From positions 1 to 64,000 of the forward strand of contig JBNGDB010000012.1 in the NCBI GenBank assembly GCA_049975245.1: a DNA stretch of 64,000 bases. The letters run 5' to 3'. Source of the stretch: UBA117 sp049975245. Lineage in GTDB: Archaea > Methanobacteriota > Methanobacteria > Methanobacteriales > Methanobacteriaceae. The notes below the pieces were generated by a model. The model was not told the origin of the DNA, did not search any database, and saw only the letters and a list, made by a program, of their open reading frames with translations. Position 1 is the first letter of the stretch. Each line of letters begins with the position of its first letter. Positions 37,823 to 46,469 of this stretch are shown here, one piece after another. The position numbers and the translations under genes were made by a program.

Positions 37823-37960
37823 TTATTCAAAAAGTCCTGTTCCAAAGAAACAGTCAATACAGTAACCATCGCCGCCCATATGATCCAGGCAGTAACATCT
37901 TTGACATACTATGCATCTATCTATTCCGGGTTTTCCGCAAAAATCACATTCTTCACACAT
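37823..37960 (-). CDS. 45-residue cysteine-rich zinc-binding protein
   Basis: A short minus-strand gene has an SD (AGGGAA) seven bases before its ATG. Nine of its residues are Cys, arranged as CEECDFCGKPG, then CIVCQRCYCLDH and CIDCFFG, followed by a stop. The pattern fits a compact double zinc site of the B-box/LIM-like or rubredoxin-like kind. Function is unknown. The plus-strand frame over this interval is its shadow. Confidence 0.6.
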   Translation of the reverse strand: MCEECDFCGKPGIDRCIVCQRCYCLDHMGGDGYCIDCFFGTGLFE

Positions 37961-38168
37961 ATAATTCCCTACTGTTAAATTTTTATTCATCGCAATAATC
38001 ATAACCTATATATTAATTTTTAATGTTATGTCTAGAATATTAGTATTTATACTTTTGTTATTGGTGATAAATAATAACTATTATATGTTAAAACCTAAAA
38101 TGTATCTATGTCACCTAACTATATATAGAAAAGGTTGATTTAAACACAATAAATTTGGAGGTTGAATA

Positions 38169-38492
38169 TTGTCTAATGAAATAAATGAAACTTCAAGGAC
38201 TATTGAATTAGTGTTAGGAATTGCAGGTGGAATTTTTGGATTAATAGGAGGAGTAATTGCTGTCTTGTTAGGTAGTTTTGCCGGTGATGAGATAGTATTG
38301 TTAGGTATAAGTGCAATTTTAGCTTCTATTGTCGGAATAGTTGGCTCAGTATATATTACCAAAGATCCAAAAATAGGTGGAATTGTATTAGTAGTTAGTG
38401 CAATTTGGTTATTAATAAGTATTTCACTATTTGGAGTGCTTGGAACTATATTGTTAGGTATATCTGGTCTATTAGCTATTTTTAGGAAATAA
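38169..38492 (+). CDS. DUF4064-like four-helix membrane protein
   Basis: The product starts MSNEINETSRTIELVLGIAGG and has four helices with many glycines, the DUF4064 layout seen in archaea and Firmicutes. GGAGG lies seven bases before the TTG. It is followed after 25 bases by a lipoprotein gene with its own strong SD, so the two may form an operon. Confidence 0.65.
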   Translation: MSNEINETSRTIELVLGIAGGIFGLIGGVIAVLLGSFAGDEIVLLGISAILASIVGIVGSVYITKDPKIGGIVLVVSAIWLLISISLFGVLGTILLGISGLLAIFRK

Positions 38493-38517
38493 TCATTTAT
38501 AAATAGGAGGTAAGAAA

Positions 38518-38943
38518 ATGAGAAATAAATTTATGATAGTTTTAGCATTGATCTTAGTAGCAGCGGTTGTGGCAATAAGTGGTTGTACAGATAGTAGTTC
38601 AAATAAAGAGACTTCAGATTCTTCTTTAAAGGTATCGAACCTGGAAGTAGTATCTGAAGGATATGGTATGTATGATGTAAAAGCAACCATAGTTCCTGAT
38701 AAGGATTATGACTATCTCGAAATGGTTTTAATATGGTACGATTCCAGTGGTGCCATAATTGAAAAAAACTCACTAGTTTGGAACATTAATAATGTCAAAT
38801 CAGGCCAAACACTAAAAGTAACTGGAAATGGTTACATCACAGGAGATGAAGTGCCCGCTAAAGTTGATGTTTTAATCTTCGACTCTGTATTCTCTGATGG
38901 GGACGAATCTAACGCCCTATATAAAGAAACTGTAGAACTTTAA
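38518..38943 (+). CDS. Secreted lipoprotein, FxLYD-like
   Basis: A signal peptide with lipobox AISGC (Cys around residue 22) is followed by a Ser-rich linker and one beta-sandwich domain (LKVSNLEVVSEGYGMYDVKA, then LEMVLIWYDSSG). The fold resembles FxLYD/DUF3426-type domains found in archaeal lipoproteins. It is outside the membrane and of unknown role. Confidence 0.65.
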   Translation: MRNKFMIVLALILVAAVVAISGCTDSSSNKETSDSSLKVSNLEVVSEGYGMYDVKATIVPDKDYDYLEMVLIWYDSSGAIIEKNSLVWNINNVKSGQTLKVTGNGYITGDEVPAKVDVLIFDSVFSDGDESNALYKETVEL

Positions 38944-39082
38944 ATATTTACATTTCCATTTCATTTTTTTTTATTTTATCATAACAATTGCATTTTTTAT
39001 ATTCATTAGAATTTGAGTAATTACTAAACAAAAATTACTAAATAATATATATGGGCATGAATTAATCTTTCATACGATTTTC

Positions 39083-39355
39083 ATGGATTTTTCAACCCTA
39101 CTAAACGAATTAACTGATTATATTTCAAGGTTTATCAAAATCTCCTTATGCAGAGAATTTGTTCAATCAATTTTTCATGCATATGGACATCAAAATTATC
39201 ATACTTCTAGTGATTTTAAATTCAGATGTAGGAAAGGAGCATCCGGAACTGATGCCTTTATTCAAGCTTACAAAAAATGTGATCGTGATAAATTCCTGGA
39301 ATTTATAGTAAATAATTCAAATAATATTAAGGAAAATTTTCAAAAAACTAATTGA
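39083..39355 (+). CDS. Hypothetical protein upstream of the NERD-helicase
   Basis: The 90-residue helical protein starts MDFSTLLNELTDYISRF and ends in an Asn/Lys-rich tail. I recognise no family. It lies about 170 bases upstream of the NERD-helicase gene on the same strand. Confidence 0.4.
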   Translation: MDFSTLLNELTDYISRFIKISLCREFVQSIFHAYGHQNYHTSSDFKFRCRKGASGTDAFIQAYKKCDRDKFLEFIVNNSNNIKENFQKTN

Positions 39356-39522
39356 ACTCAAATTTATCTCTTATAAATCAACCTCTTTCTTCTTAAGAAA
39401 TAAAACCATTTTTAGAAGATTAAATGTGAAATATTTAATAAATTTATTATAGTAAAATAAATAAAATTAGATTAAATGGATTCTTCGGTATAATGAATTA
39501 ATATGAATAGGGGGGAATAAGA

Positions 39523-41328
39523 ATATCAAATGAAGGGAGAATATATCCGTCATGGGAGGAAATTAAGAATTTCCATGATCCTCTAACTGAAGGTGAAGAA
39601 ACTCTAGCTCTTTTTTTAGATGAAAACCTGCCAAAAAAGTGGAAAATCTTTGTTCAACCATATTTAAATGGCAGCCGCCCAGATATTGTTATCTTGAATC
39701 CGGATATTGGGGTTATGGTATATGAGGTTAAAGATTATCAATTATCCACTTATAACTGGAAAACTAAAAGCAAATCACCAGAGGATGGGGATAAGAAAAA
39801 AGTAAAAAGTCATATTGATCAGGTAAATCATTACAAAGAGAAAATGATTCGATTAATGGGAGATATGGCTGAAAATATTGATGATAACAAAAAACTTTAT
39901 GGAATTATAAGAACTGGCATCTATCTGCATAAAATTTCTGGTAACGATGCCAGAATTCTTTTCGGCAATGTTGATTTTCCAAATATTATAGGATATGATG
40001 ACTTAGATGAAGATAGTATATTGACTGTAGTTCCTATGGTTGATTACGAATCAATTTATATGAAGCCACTTTGGGCTGATGAACTAGAATTCTGGTTGAA
40101 TCCCCCATTCCATAGTAAAGAGCAAGCAGAACCACTGGAACTAACAATTGATCAAAAAAAGTATGCTAAACCCAAACCGGGACATAGAAGATTAAGAGGA
40201 ACAGCCGGAAGTGGTAAAACATTAGTAATCGCTTATAAAGCAGCACATTTAGCATCAGAGGGTAAAAAAGTTCTTGTAATTACCTTTAATTTAACACTAT
40301 GGCATTATATTAGGGATATGATTGAAAGAACTCCTTATGACTTCAATCGGTCTAATATAACTTTCAATCATTTTCATGGTTTCTGTAATGACATTTTAAA
40401 TGAATTAAATGTTCCTAAACCTCATGAAAATTACTTAAAAGAGATCGTAAACACGGTTGAAAAAGCTATTGCTGATAAAAACATTGATAAATTTAAATAT
40501 GATGCCATACTTATTGATGAGGGCCAAGATTATGAATGGAGCTGGTACAATCTACTATCTAAATTTTTGAAGGAACGAAACGAACTCTTTTTTGTCTGTG
40601 ATAAAAAACAGAACATATATAATCGTGATCTAAGTTGGATCGATAATATGGGTGATTTTAAGGGGAAAGTACAGTTTAAAGGTGTATGGCCCGAGTTGAA
40701 TACTGTTTATAGAATTCCTAAAAATATTGGTGATATTGCCAATCGATTTAGTGAAGAGTTTGATTTAGACCGTTCTATCGAGGTTTCTGAGGAATATCAA
40801 CAATTAACTCTCTTCGAAAGACCTCCCCTTTTTAAATGGGATAACATTAAATTGAAAGATTGGCGATCTCGTATTATGGATGCTTATGAAACTATTAAAT
40901 ATCAACAAATGAATCTGGGAGAAGGTCATGCGTCAGATATAGTGATATTACTCCCTACTAAAAAAATGGGGATGGTTGCAGTTGATGCCTTTAAAAAGCA
41001 AAATATTCAAGTAAATCATGTTTTTGAACATGATGAACAAGTCAAATACCATCGCCATAAAAAAGCATTCTGGTTGGGTGATAGTCGCCTGAAAATAAGT
41101 ACCATACACAGCTTTAAGGGATGGGAAGCTCTTCATGTTATAATGTTGATACCTAAAAAATGGCGCCAAGATGAGAATTTAGATTCGGTAGTTTATACTG
41201 CAATGACCCGTTCTCGGAAAAATCTGATTATTTTAAATTGTCATGAGAGGTATTGGGACTTTGGGGACCAACTAACTACCAAAGAAAGTTTAATTAACCA
41301 GGAATTAGATCGTCCTGCTTATAAATGA
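39523..41328 (+). CDS. NERD nuclease domain fused to a superfamily 1 helicase
   Basis: The true product is about 601 residues and starts at an ATA (39523). GGGGGG lies seven bases before it, an in-frame TAG lies just upstream, and the frame from there encodes a complete NERD domain (LTEGEETLALFLDENLP, then GSRPDIVILNPDIGVMVYEVKDY). The first TTG (39694) would delete its opening strands. A UvrD/Rep-type helicase follows: Walker A GTAGSGKT, DE box LIDEGQDY and motif VI YTAMTRSRKNL. NERD-helicases process DNA in defence or repair. It appears to be transcribed alone. Confidence 0.8.
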   Translation: MSNEGRIYPSWEEIKNFHDPLTEGEETLALFLDENLPKKWKIFVQPYLNGSRPDIVILNPDIGVMVYEVKDYQLSTYNWKTKSKSPEDGDKKKVKSHIDQVNHYKEKMIRLMGDMAENIDDNKKLYGIIRTGIYLHKISGNDARILFGNVDFPNIIGYDDLDEDSILTVVPMVDYESIYMKPLWADELEFWLNPPFHSKEQAEPLELTIDQKKYAKPKPGHRRLRGTAGSGKTLVIAYKAAHLASEGKKVLVITFNLTLWHYIRDMIERTPYDFNRSNITFNHFHGFCNDILNELNVPKPHENYLKEIVNTVEKAIADKNIDKFKYDAILIDEGQDYEWSWYNLLSKFLKERNELFFVCDKKQNIYNRDLSWIDNMGDFKGKVQFKGVWPELNTVYRIPKNIGDIANRFSEEFDLDRSIEVSEEYQQLTLFERPPLFKWDNIKLKDWRSRIMDAYETIKYQQMNLGEGHASDIVILLPTKKMGMVAVDAFKKQNIQVNHVFEHDEQVKYHRHKKAFWLGDSRLKISTIHSFKGWEALHVIMLIPKKWRQDENLDSVVYTAMTRSRKNLIILNCHERYWDFGDQLTTKESLINQELDRPAYK

Positions 41329-41513
41329 AATGAAATTAATAGTGATTAAAAGTTTAGATGGCTGTAAATTAAAATAAATGACCCAGTTTTAAGAGGGGTA
41401 AATATTTAAACAGAACACCTTAATAGATATTTTTATTGATTGGTTTTTTATTCATATCCTTTACTAATTCTACTTTTTTTTACATATCCATAATAATCTC
41501 AATTCTAAAAGAA

Positions 41514-42152
41514 TTAAATGTCTAGTTTGTAGCTTTTTTCGATTTCTGCTTTTGGGAGTTCTATGATCAGGAAATGGTTTTTGAATTCAGATTCTGCTTT
41601 CTCTGGAACTACTTCTTTAGGTAAATTAATCGTTTTATTTATCTGCCCTCTTTTTCGAGTTTTAAGCTTGATTTGATGGCCCTGATCAGAATTAATATCT
41701 TGATCAAAAGATGCCTTAATTTTCACTGTTCTAGGTGTAATATTAACTTCTATATCCTCTTTTTTTATTCGGGGCAACTCTACTTTAACTATAATACTTC
41801 TATATGTTTCTAATGTTTCTGCTTCAGCAGCATGAGTATAATCGGTTATAGCCTTACTAATATCTTGTTTAGCATTTTCCAGAGTTTTCCCGGTATCTTC
41901 AAAGAGTTTTTGTATTAAACCTTTTCTTTGAGGTGCAGATTTCTCATAGTAATAATCACTAAATTTACTTTCATTAAGATTTAACCCACATTCCTCACAG
42001 AATTTAGCATTTTCTACATTTAGAGTTCCACAATTAACGCAGATATTTTCCAAGTCATCTGATTGAATTTTAAAACCGCAAGATGTGCAGAACTTTACTC
42101 CAGAATCTAATACAGCTTCACAGCCCGGACAGATAATTTCTTTTTGCTCCAT
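41514..42152 (-). CDS. Zinc-ribbon and Hsp20-like (alpha-crystallin) fusion
   Basis: The roughly 212-residue protein has two zinc ribbons at the N-terminus (CPGCEAVL...FCTSCG and CVNCGTL...FCEECG), then a linker and an Hsp20-like domain (IVKVELPRIKKEDIEVNI, then INLPKEVVPEKAESEF and LIIELPK). Hsp20 proteins hold unfolding clients, and the ribbons may add a docking or nucleic-acid function. I start at the ATG at 42152; the frame opens at a TTG nine bases earlier. Confidence 0.8.
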   Translation of the reverse strand: MEQKEIICPGCEAVLDSGVKFCTSCGFKIQSDDLENICVNCGTLNVENAKFCEECGLNLNESKFSDYYYEKSAPQRKGLIQKLFEDTGKTLENAKQDISKAITDYTHAAEAETLETYRSIIVKVELPRIKKEDIEVNITPRTVKIKASFDQDINSDQGHQIKLKTRKRGQINKTINLPKEVVPEKAESEFKNHFLIIELPKAEIEKSYKLDI

Positions 42153-42348
42153 AATAATCAAACCTTTTGTATGAATGAAATAACTTCTGTTAGTGTAACA
42201 TATATTTTTTACTAATCAATTAAATAATTGCTTTATTAAAACGGATGAGAAAGATGAGACTGATAGGATAGTTCTTAAATTTAATGTTAATAATAAATAA
42301 TCTTTTACCTATTCCATAGTAAATTACATAAGATTATCTTAAAGATTC

Positions 42349-43923
42349 CTAATTAATAAATCCTTTAAACCTAGCGGCTTTTTTTAAAATATTATTTAAA
42401 TCATCTAAAGAATTGATATCTTCGTGATAATAATCCAGTATATAAAAATTTTCTTTAAGTTTTTCAATATCATTTTTTGATCTTATTTTGCGTATCTCAT
42501 CATAATATGATTTATCAACAGACTTTCTCATTACGAATGGCCCTTCTGTGACATTACAAGGCGCATAGGACATAAAATTTTTTTTATTAATATCCCCTGG
42601 AAATTTATAAAGATCATTGGCTTTAGAATTTATTAAATCGTTTTTATTCCTCAAACACCTGAAAATTTCTGATCGAATCTCATCATTGGTAGGTATGCTT
42701 TTTTTATCAAAATAATCAGAGTGGATATACAATTCATGAAATCCGGGTTTTATTGCAATTAGTTCAGCATAAATTCGCGGTGTTTCGTCATTTTCTATAG
42801 ATTTAAGATATTTAATAATGAAATCTAATTCAATCCTTTCATTATCAAAGCATATTCTCGTCTCTGAAGGATCTTTAAATCCAGCCTCTTTCCAAAAATC
42901 ATCATTATCTTTTCTATCCTTTTTAAAACCCTGAAAAACTGTAATTCCAGCCAATGCTTGAAATGCCTTGTTATATTTTGCATTTATGAATTCTTTTGGG
43001 TTTTCTAATGATGATTTGTAAATTGATTCTAAATATTTGAAGCGCATATTATTAAAAATTCTCTCAACTTCCATTTCAGGGATTACAAGGTACTTTGTAA
43101 TCTTTTCTGCAGTGGAGTTATTCAATTCTAGAAATATTTTCCCCATTTCTTCCAATGAGTAATCTAGAGGTATTTCATCAAAATTATCGGTAATTTTATG
43201 GGTGATTAAGTTACCTAATTTATCGAAGCGCATTTGTATATGTTCATTTTTTGGAGTTTTAAAGAGTTTCTTTCTTTTTGGGTCTGTTAAAAGCAGTTTT
43301 TTATCGATATATTCCGGATTTTTTTGGATTATAGTTGATTTATAATTGTAGAATTTTAATTTTAATAATTTTTTAAATTTTTCCTGATCTTCTTCATTAT
43401 CAGGATCTAAATCGCACCATACATGGTCTTGAGCAAATAACCTGACTGTTGGTCTTAGATTTAATAGAGAAGGAGCAAAATCCCGGAGAGTATCGTACCA
43501 GGCTCTTTGTTCGTCCCGGTATTTTGGATCGTTATCATGTCTATTTAATGTTTTGCACAAATTTATCCATTTATTTCTGTCAAACCCTACTTCGAGTTCT
43601 GCTGGATATTTTTCAAGAGCGATTTCTCTAAGTTTGGTGAAATGCTGTGATTCATCAAACTCCACAATAAATTCAAGATCCACAATATAATAGTCCACGT
43701 TAGGCAAATTCTTTTTACGGATGAAGTTTTTGTAGCCGCGATGTTTTTGGAGTGAAGTATATATTTCTTGCAAGTTTGAATAATAGGGGCTTTTCTTAAA
43801 TCCGCTTGTTCGATTGGAAATATTTAAGTTGTAATTTTCCTTTACTTCACCAAATATGTTGGATAGTAATTCCAATACATGATTTTTACATTCCTTGCAA
43901 CGTTCATTATGTTTAGCAGCCAC
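42349..43923 (-). CDS. Large hypothetical protein with a Vsr/DUF559-like nuclease core
   Basis: The 524-residue protein starts with a Cys pair (NERCKECKNHVLELL). It then shows VDYYIVDLEFIVEFDESQHF (about residues 75-95), which matches the catalytic strand of Vsr/DUF559-type PD-(D/E)XK nucleases (E-x-D then QH). A long alpha/beta C-terminal part is unassigned. It lies between the Hsp20 fusion and the ARPP-1 gene on the same strand, without tight spacing. A restriction-like role is an inference. Confidence 0.55.
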   Translation of the reverse strand: MAAKHNERCKECKNHVLELLSNIFGEVKENYNLNISNRTSGFKKSPYYSNLQEIYTSLQKHRGYKNFIRKKNLPNVDYYIVDLEFIVEFDESQHFTKLREIALEKYPAELEVGFDRNKWINLCKTLNRHDNDPKYRDEQRAWYDTLRDFAPSLLNLRPTVRLFAQDHVWCDLDPDNEEDQEKFKKLLKLKFYNYKSTIIQKNPEYIDKKLLLTDPKRKKLFKTPKNEHIQMRFDKLGNLITHKITDNFDEIPLDYSLEEMGKIFLELNNSTAEKITKYLVIPEMEVERIFNNMRFKYLESIYKSSLENPKEFINAKYNKAFQALAGITVFQGFKKDRKDNDDFWKEAGFKDPSETRICFDNERIELDFIIKYLKSIENDETPRIYAELIAIKPGFHELYIHSDYFDKKSIPTNDEIRSEIFRCLRNKNDLINSKANDLYKFPGDINKKNFMSYAPCNVTEGPFVMRKSVDKSYYDEIRKIRSKNDIEKLKENFYILDYYHEDINSLDDLNNILKKAARFKGFIN

Positions 43924-44000
43924 AGTATTCCCCCCAGTATTTTAAAATCTTGAATAAAACCATATATAAGTTATAATTTTCATGTAATAAAATTAATGAC

Positions 44001-44978
44001 CTAAAGCCTATAACTGCGACGTTTCCTGTAATTTGACATTTCACCATCTTTTGCATAATCCTTGTTGAAGAAGGCAGTGTGTATAACCTGATCATTGTAG
44101 GTTAGGGATGAACCCACCAGAGATGGCCCTTCTAAACGATGATCAAAACCATAACCAATTGACTCATGCTTTTCATCCATGGATAAAAATGTCTCATCAA
44201 GGAATGTTCGGGCCCGGTCCATTCCATTTAATTTTTCCTCAACTTCGTCCTCTGCAAGTAGGGCTTCCAAGGCATAGCTTTTTAGGAGTTTTTGATGAAG
44301 AAGTTTGTACGCTTTATCGCTTGATAGGAGATCTAAACCCATAACCTCCCCATTAATCATCACCAACAAACCTTTCTGACCATCTGATGGGGGGAATGAT
44401 TTTAGATACTTATCTAAATCTTTAATTTTTGACTGGTATACATCTCCCATGGCCCTAGTATGGGAATTTACATTTGCCCTTCTACTTACATTTTCTATTT
44501 CATTCCATACAGCGGATTGGTTAGATCGAAATTCTCCTCTCATTTTAAGTGACTCATGTACTGAGGATGATTTTGTTCTGCGCAAACGGTATTCTGCTAA
44601 ATTACCTGATTCACTGAATTCTGGAGATTCGTAACTCCATCTTCCCTGTTCTGTGCAGCTTACTGGAATCACAGTTTCTGACTTCTTTTCCAGGAGTATT
44701 GTGGTGTTTAAAACCCGATTTTGTTTGGCACCTGCCAGTTCCTCACCGTCCAATAATAAAACTGGAACATCAGCTTTGTTTATTACTTTTAACTCTGGTA
44801 CTGAACCTGATTTATCAATTTCTGTCACCGTTAATAGGTTTGCTTCCAGTGCTTCTTTCAGGGTGATATAGTTAAAGTCATGACCACTATTGTACAGTGG
44901 GAAAACTGACATACCTTTATATTCTTGTATTGTGCCTAATTCAATTTGATTGATGTATTCTGCTATTATTTCATCCAT
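44001..44978 (-). CDS. ARPP-1 (DUF6569-type) domain protein
   Basis: The 325-residue protein has the family core: GMSVFPLYN near the start, then VLLLDGEELAGAKQNRVLNT (about 75-95) and VIPVSCTEQGRWSY. The ARPP-1 domain occurs in scattered bacteria and archaea beside stress genes and has no firmly proven reaction. The C-terminus ends with a compact GYGFDHRLEG...VIHTAFF segment. It sits within the defence region without close partners. Confidence 0.7.
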   Translation of the reverse strand: MDEIIAEYINQIELGTIQEYKGMSVFPLYNSGHDFNYITLKEALEANLLTVTEIDKSGSVPELKVINKADVPVLLLDGEELAGAKQNRVLNTTILLEKKSETVIPVSCTEQGRWSYESPEFSESGNLAEYRLRRTKSSSVHESLKMRGEFRSNQSAVWNEIENVSRRANVNSHTRAMGDVYQSKIKDLDKYLKSFPPSDGQKGLLVMINGEVMGLDLLSSDKAYKLLHQKLLKSYALEALLAEDEVEEKLNGMDRARTFLDETFLSMDEKHESIGYGFDHRLEGPSLVGSSLTYNDQVIHTAFFNKDYAKDGEMSNYRKRRSYRL

Positions 44979-45272
44979 TATACCACTTCTACAAAATTAA
45001 TTCTTATGTGCACATAACATATATATTATGTTCATTATATATAAAGGTTAATGTTTAACATTCACAGTATAGTTATAATATTAACAATATGATATATATT
45101 AATCATTAAAAATTCTTAAAAAAATAGTTAAAAATGAATAAAAAATTTCAACTTCTATTAAATGAATTACCAAAGGTATGATGGATTTTAACAATCCAAT
45201 TTTATTTAAATAAGTCTTTTAGGAATAAAATAAAATATTAAGAATATTATTTCTCCAACCTAATTTCATCCT
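44979..45272. promoter_or_regulatory. Intergenic DNA with AT palindromes
   Basis: The stretch AACATATATATTATGTT around 45016-45032 is a near-perfect inverted repeat and AATGTTTAACATT near 45050 is another. They lie upstream of the ARPP-1 gene and beyond the 3' end of the RecB-nuclease operon, so they may be operators of the former. Confidence 0.35.
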
Positions 45273-46457
45273 TTAAGGAACTGTAAGCTTCTTCTTACTA
45301 TAGGAACTTGGACAAAAAGTCTTATAATCACAGGCATCACAGGTTCTCTTATCCGGATTGGTTTTCCATGAATTCTGTATTACTTGCCCATCAACCTCAC
45401 TAATTATACTAGCCTCAATATCATCCACCACATTATCAAATTCCTCTAATGATGATTTAATGGAAACAGGATCCATAGGGATAATGCGAATAGAACGCAA
45501 ATGCCGGAAAGGCTCTGAAAATGAGGGAATCTTATGGGAAGGATTCCATTTCAGGATTGATTCTCTATCACCGCCATCAGGCATAATATCCGTATCATGC
45601 TCTTTAACTTCCCTTTTAAGCTCCTTCAAATCTTCCTTAAATAAGGATAATTCATTCAAATAAAATAGTATTCCAATAATCACTGGATTAGATTCTGGCT
45701 GCATAGACCTTAACCAGGCATATGTTTGCACCTGCCAGTGATGATGATTCCAGGATGGTGAACCCAGAGGGGGACGCATCATACCTTTATAATCAACTAT
45801 AACCTCATATCGGTCAGAATCTAAATTTTCAAGTTTCTCCTGAAAAACTGGGTCGCGGTGTAAATATTTAAGAATTAAATTATTCTCTGGTGCTTCTTCT
45901 AATTTAACCGAGCTTAAAACATCAATGATCCCGTTTACACCGTAATAATTTGATCTGCTAATGCCCTGCTGAAAGTTGGGCATTTCACGTATACCCTTAA
46001 GGCGAACCTCATTATCATCCACAAGTGGGAAAAGATGAGGTCCCCATGTATTTATGGATTCTTCTGCTCTTATACTGGCCACTAGTTTATGGGGATGGTT
46101 ATTATCAGGGCAAAGTCCCTGATGTTCATTTTCCTCTTCGAAAGGGCAGAACAGGTTAGCTGGTGGTTGTAATCCACGCGATTCCATGCGTTTGTGGATC
46201 AATAATTCAATCTCACGTATCTGGGTCTTCCAATCCCATGGAAAATCTTTCCAATCTTCATCCTTCCATTTAAGAAAGGCTTCCTCCATAACTCCATGGA
46301 TGAAATCCCCAAACCATAATTGGATAGGCATTGAAGGAGGTAAAGTTGCCTTATTCTGGTACCGGTATTGTAATCCGCAGGTTAGATAGGCTAACAGATC
46401 CCCGGTTAAACTGTACTCCGGGATTATGTAAGGTTTAGATCTAACTGAAAGAGTCAT
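45273..46457 (-). CDS. RecB/AddB-type PD-(D/E)XK nuclease with iron-sulfur cysteines
   Basis: The roughly 394-residue exonuclease has a Cys at YLTCGLQYRYQ, a His motif (GDFIHGVMEEAF), the metal site GIIDVLS...VIVDYKG and three C-terminal cysteines in TCDACDYKTFC. This is the iron-staple arrangement of AddB/Cas4-like enzymes. It is the last gene of the Mre11-Rad50-UvrD-RecB operon and begins right at the stop of the helicase gene; the ATG at 46457 follows GGTGAT. It would degrade or resect DNA strands unwound by the helicase. Confidence 0.8.
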   Translation of the reverse strand: MTLSVRSKPYIIPEYSLTGDLLAYLTCGLQYRYQNKATLPPSMPIQLWFGDFIHGVMEEAFLKWKDEDWKDFPWDWKTQIREIELLIHKRMESRGLQPPANLFCPFEEENEHQGLCPDNNHPHKLVASIRAEESINTWGPHLFPLVDDNEVRLKGIREMPNFQQGISRSNYYGVNGIIDVLSSVKLEEAPENNLILKYLHRDPVFQEKLENLDSDRYEVIVDYKGMMRPPLGSPSWNHHHWQVQTYAWLRSMQPESNPVIIGILFYLNELSLFKEDLKELKREVKEHDTDIMPDGGDRESILKWNPSHKIPSFSEPFRHLRSIRIIPMDPVSIKSSLEEFDNVVDDIEASIISEVDGQVIQNSWKTNPDKRTCDACDYKTFCPSSYSKKKLTVP

Positions 46458-46469
46458 TTTCATCACCAA

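Noticed and set aside
37769..37978. Plus-strand frame of 69 codons
   Set aside because: It is the shadow of the cysteine-rich minus-strand gene at 37823-37960, which has the SD and the zinc-site pattern.
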